A DNA stretch of 64,000 bases from Aselliscus stoliczkanus (Eukaryota; Chordata; Mammalia; Chiroptera; Hipposideridae). The stretch is taken from contig CM066731.1 in assembly GCA_033961575.1 (NCBI GenBank), forward strand, positions 83,535,501 to 83,599,500, given 5' to 3'. Positions 60,006 to 64,000 of the stretch are shown piece after piece. Each line of letters starts with the position of its first letter. Within the stretch, counting starts at the first letter, position 1. Made by a program: the position numbers and the translations under genes. Below the pieces are notes generated by a model. It was not told where the DNA came from. It searched no databases and saw nothing but the letters and a program-made list of their open reading frames with translations.

Positions 60006-60660
60006 TTTTTTTTACACTTAGTGTTGTTTATTTTATAAGCTCATTGGAAGAGATCTTTTAGACATACCCATATTTTCATCAACTGTCACTATTGTGCACA
60101 CAGAAAAAAATAAAAGTGAAATAGTTACAGCATTTCCAAACTTTCTTCATTTTCCGAGTCTGGCTTGAGAGTCAACATTTGTGTTTATCCACACAATATA
60201 GCCTCTACGCCAGCCAGTACTGTGATGAGGCAGCATCTTTGGAAGTGTGCGCCACTGTTACATCTGGAATTTTCTTCAGAGCTGCTAACAAGAATTTCAA
60301 GTTTTATAATGATATTTCCTTGATTGAATAAGAGGCAGTTTAAGTCAGTTACATCAGCCCCTGTTGCTTTGAGTTTCCTTCTGAAATTCTGTGGTTCCTC
60401 TTGCCTTGCATTGCGTTGCTTGGCCTATGGTAGGTGGTCCTATCGTACATATCTCAGGGACAGCATTTTTCACAGCCTCATCCATTTGTGGATCCCTTCA
60501 TTTTTGAGACCCCATAAAGTACTTGGTCTTCATTTGGCAAGAAGATGTGGAACTCTGACCATTTGCCAATGATGGGTAGTTGGTTTTTTGTCCCATTACT
60601 TTGTTTCCGTGCCTTCTGCCTTCACTATAACTTTTTGTATCAATGTCAATTGACAGTGTA
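60006..60660 (-). pseudogene. Possible processed pseudogene, parent unknown
   Basis: On the minus strand a 79-codon open stretch (60424 to 60188) encodes a basic then acidic segment including FRRKLKATGADVTDLNC. About 150 bases further on is AATAAA (60032-60027), followed 14 bases later by an eight-A run (60013-60006). A polyadenylation signal next to an A-run suggests a retrocopied mRNA. I do not recognise the parent, no target duplication was confirmed, and the 5' limit is a guess. Confidence 0.35.
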
Positions 60661-61305
60661 ATCTTTTAAAATATATTTAAGTGACAATTTAACTCAATAA
60701 ATGTAATGCTGACAATGAACCTAACTCAATTGAAGTGGTGATAGTGACAAGCAGTTTTAACTGCTTGTGCAGTTAAAAGCAACTATGTCTTGAGTGCTAC
60801 CTGGCTGATGATGTCAAATACCATAGATTATAATGTGCATCTCCATTTCAGAGATGTTTAAATGTAAAAAACAAAAAAAAAAATGTATATGTGGTATTTA
60901 TTGAGTTTCTCCTGGCATCCAGTGATGAGCTAGTGGGCTGTCTGATGGATATATTTAAAAGTTTAAAACATAGTGCTTGTCTCAAGAGATTTAACAAAAA
61001 GGAGTTAGCCAAATGAAATAGATAACCATGGCAAGTGACACGGGATAAATTTTAAAATAAATAGCAGAATAAATAAGGGCAGTAGAAATGGCAGGGCATG
61101 TTAGAGCTTAAAAGGATGTGCATGCTAGAGGCCATTCATAGTGCCTCTACCTTATATTACCTCTTCATACCTCTTCCCCATTTTGTAATTTCTGGTATTT
61201 TTCTTATTAATGTAGAAAAAGAAATTTCTGCTATATTGAAAATAATAATACTTTGTGAGTTACAAGGTTTGAAACACCTTGATCTAGTTTGTGACATGTT
61301 TTTAA
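60661..61305. other. Unassigned non-coding DNA
   Basis: Nothing recognised. A short imperfect inverted repeat of gcagttttaactgc type occurs near 60752-60780. Confidence 0.45.
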
Positions 61306-61309
61306 AATT

Positions 61310-61620
61310 TGTTTAGAAGTCTTTAATTATATAGAAGTTTACAATTATAGGACAGTAAAACTTGTCTATTTTCTTCTATGACATAATTTTTGTCTTATTT
61401 TAGAAAAACTTTACTGCTGGTAGTCTCATATCTTTTAAAAGTTTTTAGTTTTAGCTTTTCACATTTAGGTTTTTAATATATCTGGAATTTGATTTTGTGC
61501 ATGGTGTGAGGTAGGGATTTAACTTTTCTTCATATGACCAATTCCTAGGAGAGTTTGTCAAAAGCCATTCCTTCCTCATGCCTTTGATTTGTAAGGTGCA
61601 TTCAATTTATAGACCTCAGT
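61310..61620 (-). repeat. Old L1 fragment
   Basis: 'gtttttaatatatctggaat', 'tgattttgtgcatggtgtga' and 'ggtagggatttaacttttct' are the antisense of a conserved L1 ORF2 stretch. Confidence 0.75.
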
Positions 61621-63539
61621 CAAGTGCATTAAACTCTGACTTCTTGAAAAATAGAAATCTTCCTTGAAAACATAAAATAATAATCAAATCATATTAAGTA
61701 CATACTAAAATAGGATTGGAATGTATGCTAATCTGGTATTTCTTAACCTTTTGATATGAGAAATAGGTTCTCTCTCTAAAAGGAAAGAACATACAAATAC
61801 ATTAAAAATGTTGCATGTCATTAATTTCAAGAGTTTACAGACCACTTGAAACTTATCCACAGGCCCTTTCCCCCTCAATTTAGAATGGGGGAATTGAGGG
61901 AATGTTGACATATTACTCAAAAACTCACAGAGACAGATGGAGAATCCAGGTCCCCTATGTCTACTCTGTATCATTCCATAAGTATATTTATAGCTGAGCC
62001 ATTAAAGTAGAACAGAGAAACAGCACAAATTTATGATCATATGCTCAAAATAATCAAAGAATTGAAGGCAAAGCATCCAAAACAGCAGCTTGGGTTTATT
62101 CCTGATCTAAATCTAATAGTTAATTGTAGATGACAGATGAAATTGTATAGTTGTGAAAAACAAATTGAATTTGAGAGAGGAATTAACTTAATTTGTTTAT
62201 TAGTTCTGTACCCCATTTAGCCAGAAGGCCTCTAGCAGTAGGTTATTTCTAGATTGATTTATGGCTTTGGCACCTTATAATCATTGGAAGACCTAATTTG
62301 TTTGTAGTATGCAAATTACCTAGGTGAGCTTATTAAAGATAAGGTTGGACTGGTATCAAATGTAATTTAGGACAAGCCAAAAAGTATTAGGGTGCTTTGT
62401 GATTAATTGAGTCAGGAAGTTGAAAGTCAGCAACTAGACAGATTGATGTGATCAGCAGGACATTTTGAATCAAAAGCCATCACACACAGGATAGAAAGCT
62501 CAGTTAACAAATTATCCCTTTGAAGGGATAAAATCATAGAAGCTTCAACCAGGATATAAGAGAAATTTGGGTTTTAAGGTATTTTCCCTTTTAAGGTGGT
62601 AAAAAAAATTAAAGGCTATGGAAATGAATCCAGTTGGTCAGTAATTAAGGATTGATGTTTATGACAAATTAACTGGTGGTTTTGGTGATATCAATCCTGG
62701 TATTTTTCTAGCTTCATCACACTGGGGGAAAGAGTCAAAATACTCCCCTCTTGGCTTAGTCCAAAATGCCAAATCCACAAAGCTCTAATTCCCATCCAAG
62801 CTGGGTTGATGTGAGGCTGTACCCTGAGAAGGCTCTTGGCCTCTGTGACTTCTGAAATAGTTTCCAATTATTCCAGTGAATGTGGGTCACAGAAAGAATG
62901 AAGCTGTATCTCTAGGGAAGTTGTTTTGTGGACTTGACAACCCTGTTTCTCTGAGCCCTTCATTAGACTTGCTCTTGGGCAAGCAGCCTCTGCATCTTCT
63001 ATAAGATTTAGGGGCTTAAACGTCTTCCCTCCCATGGGAATAAATTGCATTACACCATTTTTGTGGTTCTTTGTTTCATTTTAATTTTGTTATTCCCAGC
63101 ATTCTACCCCATCCAGGGAGTGAATCTCAATCATCCTTTCTTTCCCTCTCACAGTATTCTTTCTTCTCTAGCCCTACTCCTTTCACTTTTCTCCAGCCTT
63201 TTCAGGATTCTCCCCTTTACCTGCCTTCACCACCACCATTCAGTAGTCTTCTTGCTCCACAGTTTCAGTGGAAAATTCTGCTCAAGTCCTCTGTTCCACT
63301 TTGAGGCCTTTGTTAGAAATTAGTAGTAACAGTAATGCTGATAGCAGTAGTGGAAGTAGTGGTAGGGGCACAGTAGTAACAGGAGAGGTATTTGTTATTT
63401 CTGTGGAGGTGCAGCAGCAGTAACATCATGCTCTTACAAAAGCTTTCAACACACTTTTCTATTGTCATCCTCTGATCTTTTCAAAAATGACTCTCACAAA
63501 TCTTTAGCGGGTTATCCATCAATTAATAAACTAACATTT
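61621..63539. other. Unassigned, largely repeat-poor DNA
   Basis: 62100-62700 has several TTAATT/ATTAAT motifs and no known repeat. A perfect 9-bp hairpin lies at 62512-62531. 63320-63425 is rich in AGT/AGC triplets. No coding domain in any frame. Confidence 0.4.
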
Positions 63540-63840
63540 ATTGAGAACAAAATAAGTCACTAGGGAGCCTAGAAAAGCCTGAAGTCCCCAACCTAAAAAA
63601 TCTCCGAAAGAGCTCATTAAAAAGCCAATAGACTAAGAGCCAAACATGTGAGCAGGCTTCAGTTCTGTAAAATCTTAGAGAAAGTAGAGGCAATGTCCTG
63701 GAGTAGTCATAGAAGACTTCTTGGAGTGGGTAGAGCTCTGCCGGGCATTGGAGATGGAACTGGGCATTCCTGATAAGGGGGACACAATGAGGAAAGGCAC
63801 AGATATGGTAGAAAGGGCCAGAAAAAAATGGAGAATATAG
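63540..63840 (+). repeat. L2-like fragment
   Basis: 'gtagtcatagaagacttctt', 'ggagtgggtagagctctgcc' and 'gaggaaaggcacagatatgg' follow the sense L2 3' region, decayed. Confidence 0.45.
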
Positions 63841-64000
63841 ACCAAAGTTCCAGTTTCATCATTAGTGGAAATTAAATATGATATGAAAATAAGTTCTTTC
63901 TAATAAAGCCACAAATATATATATTCTTTCAGTCAACAATTTAGTTGTATAACAGATGCTATTATTTGGGACTCAATAATTTTTCAACTCGAGGACTCAG

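Overview
This window looks like non-coding nuclear DNA from a placental mammal, most likely a bat. It contains mammal-wide old repeats (MIR, L2 and MER5-like copies, old L1), younger L1s, three mariner-type transposons and several tRNA-derived SINEs. The SINE heads open with GGGCCGGC or GGGCCAGC, resembling SINEs I associate with Yinpterochiroptera (horseshoe and leaf-nosed bats). The lineage is an inference from memory and was not searched. I recognise no host protein-coding exon and no functional tRNA, rRNA or small RNA gene. The region reads as intergenic or deep intronic sequence.

Layout. 1-8180: old L2, L1 and unassigned sequence, with a perfect 18-bp hairpin at 3701-3742. 8182-8604: first long composite SINE. 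10152-11439: an old DNA transposon. 12370-23965: scattered L1, L2, MIR and LTR-like copies and a Tigger-like element holding a (CT)n tract. 24740-27640: a dense transposon block with a fold-back mariner inside an older repeat, then a second mariner carrying a SINE inside a SINE. 27640-44740: mostly sparse old repeats, two SINE sites, and repeat-poor AT-rich stretches (about 34500-35000 and 37020-37330) that look like candidate conserved regulatory DNA.

44740-58440 is one nested structure. An old plus-strand L1 carries a long composite SINE, a small L1 3' end, a three-unit tRNA-derived SINE, a 5'-inverted L1 fragment and a short head-only SINE. It is then interrupted by a nearly full-length minus-strand L1 (5'UTR, ORF1, ORF2), itself carrying a SINE. 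The old L1 resumes at about 57464 and holds another mariner. 58440-64000 contains another old mammal-wide repeat, a possible processed pseudogene, L1 and L2 pieces and repeat-poor DNA.

No genes work together here. What can be read is the order of insertions and the relationship among the tRNA-derived SINEs: a head-only form, a form that looks like a truncated dimer, a long form with a distinct tail and a polyadenylation/terminator motif, and a trimer that shares that tail.
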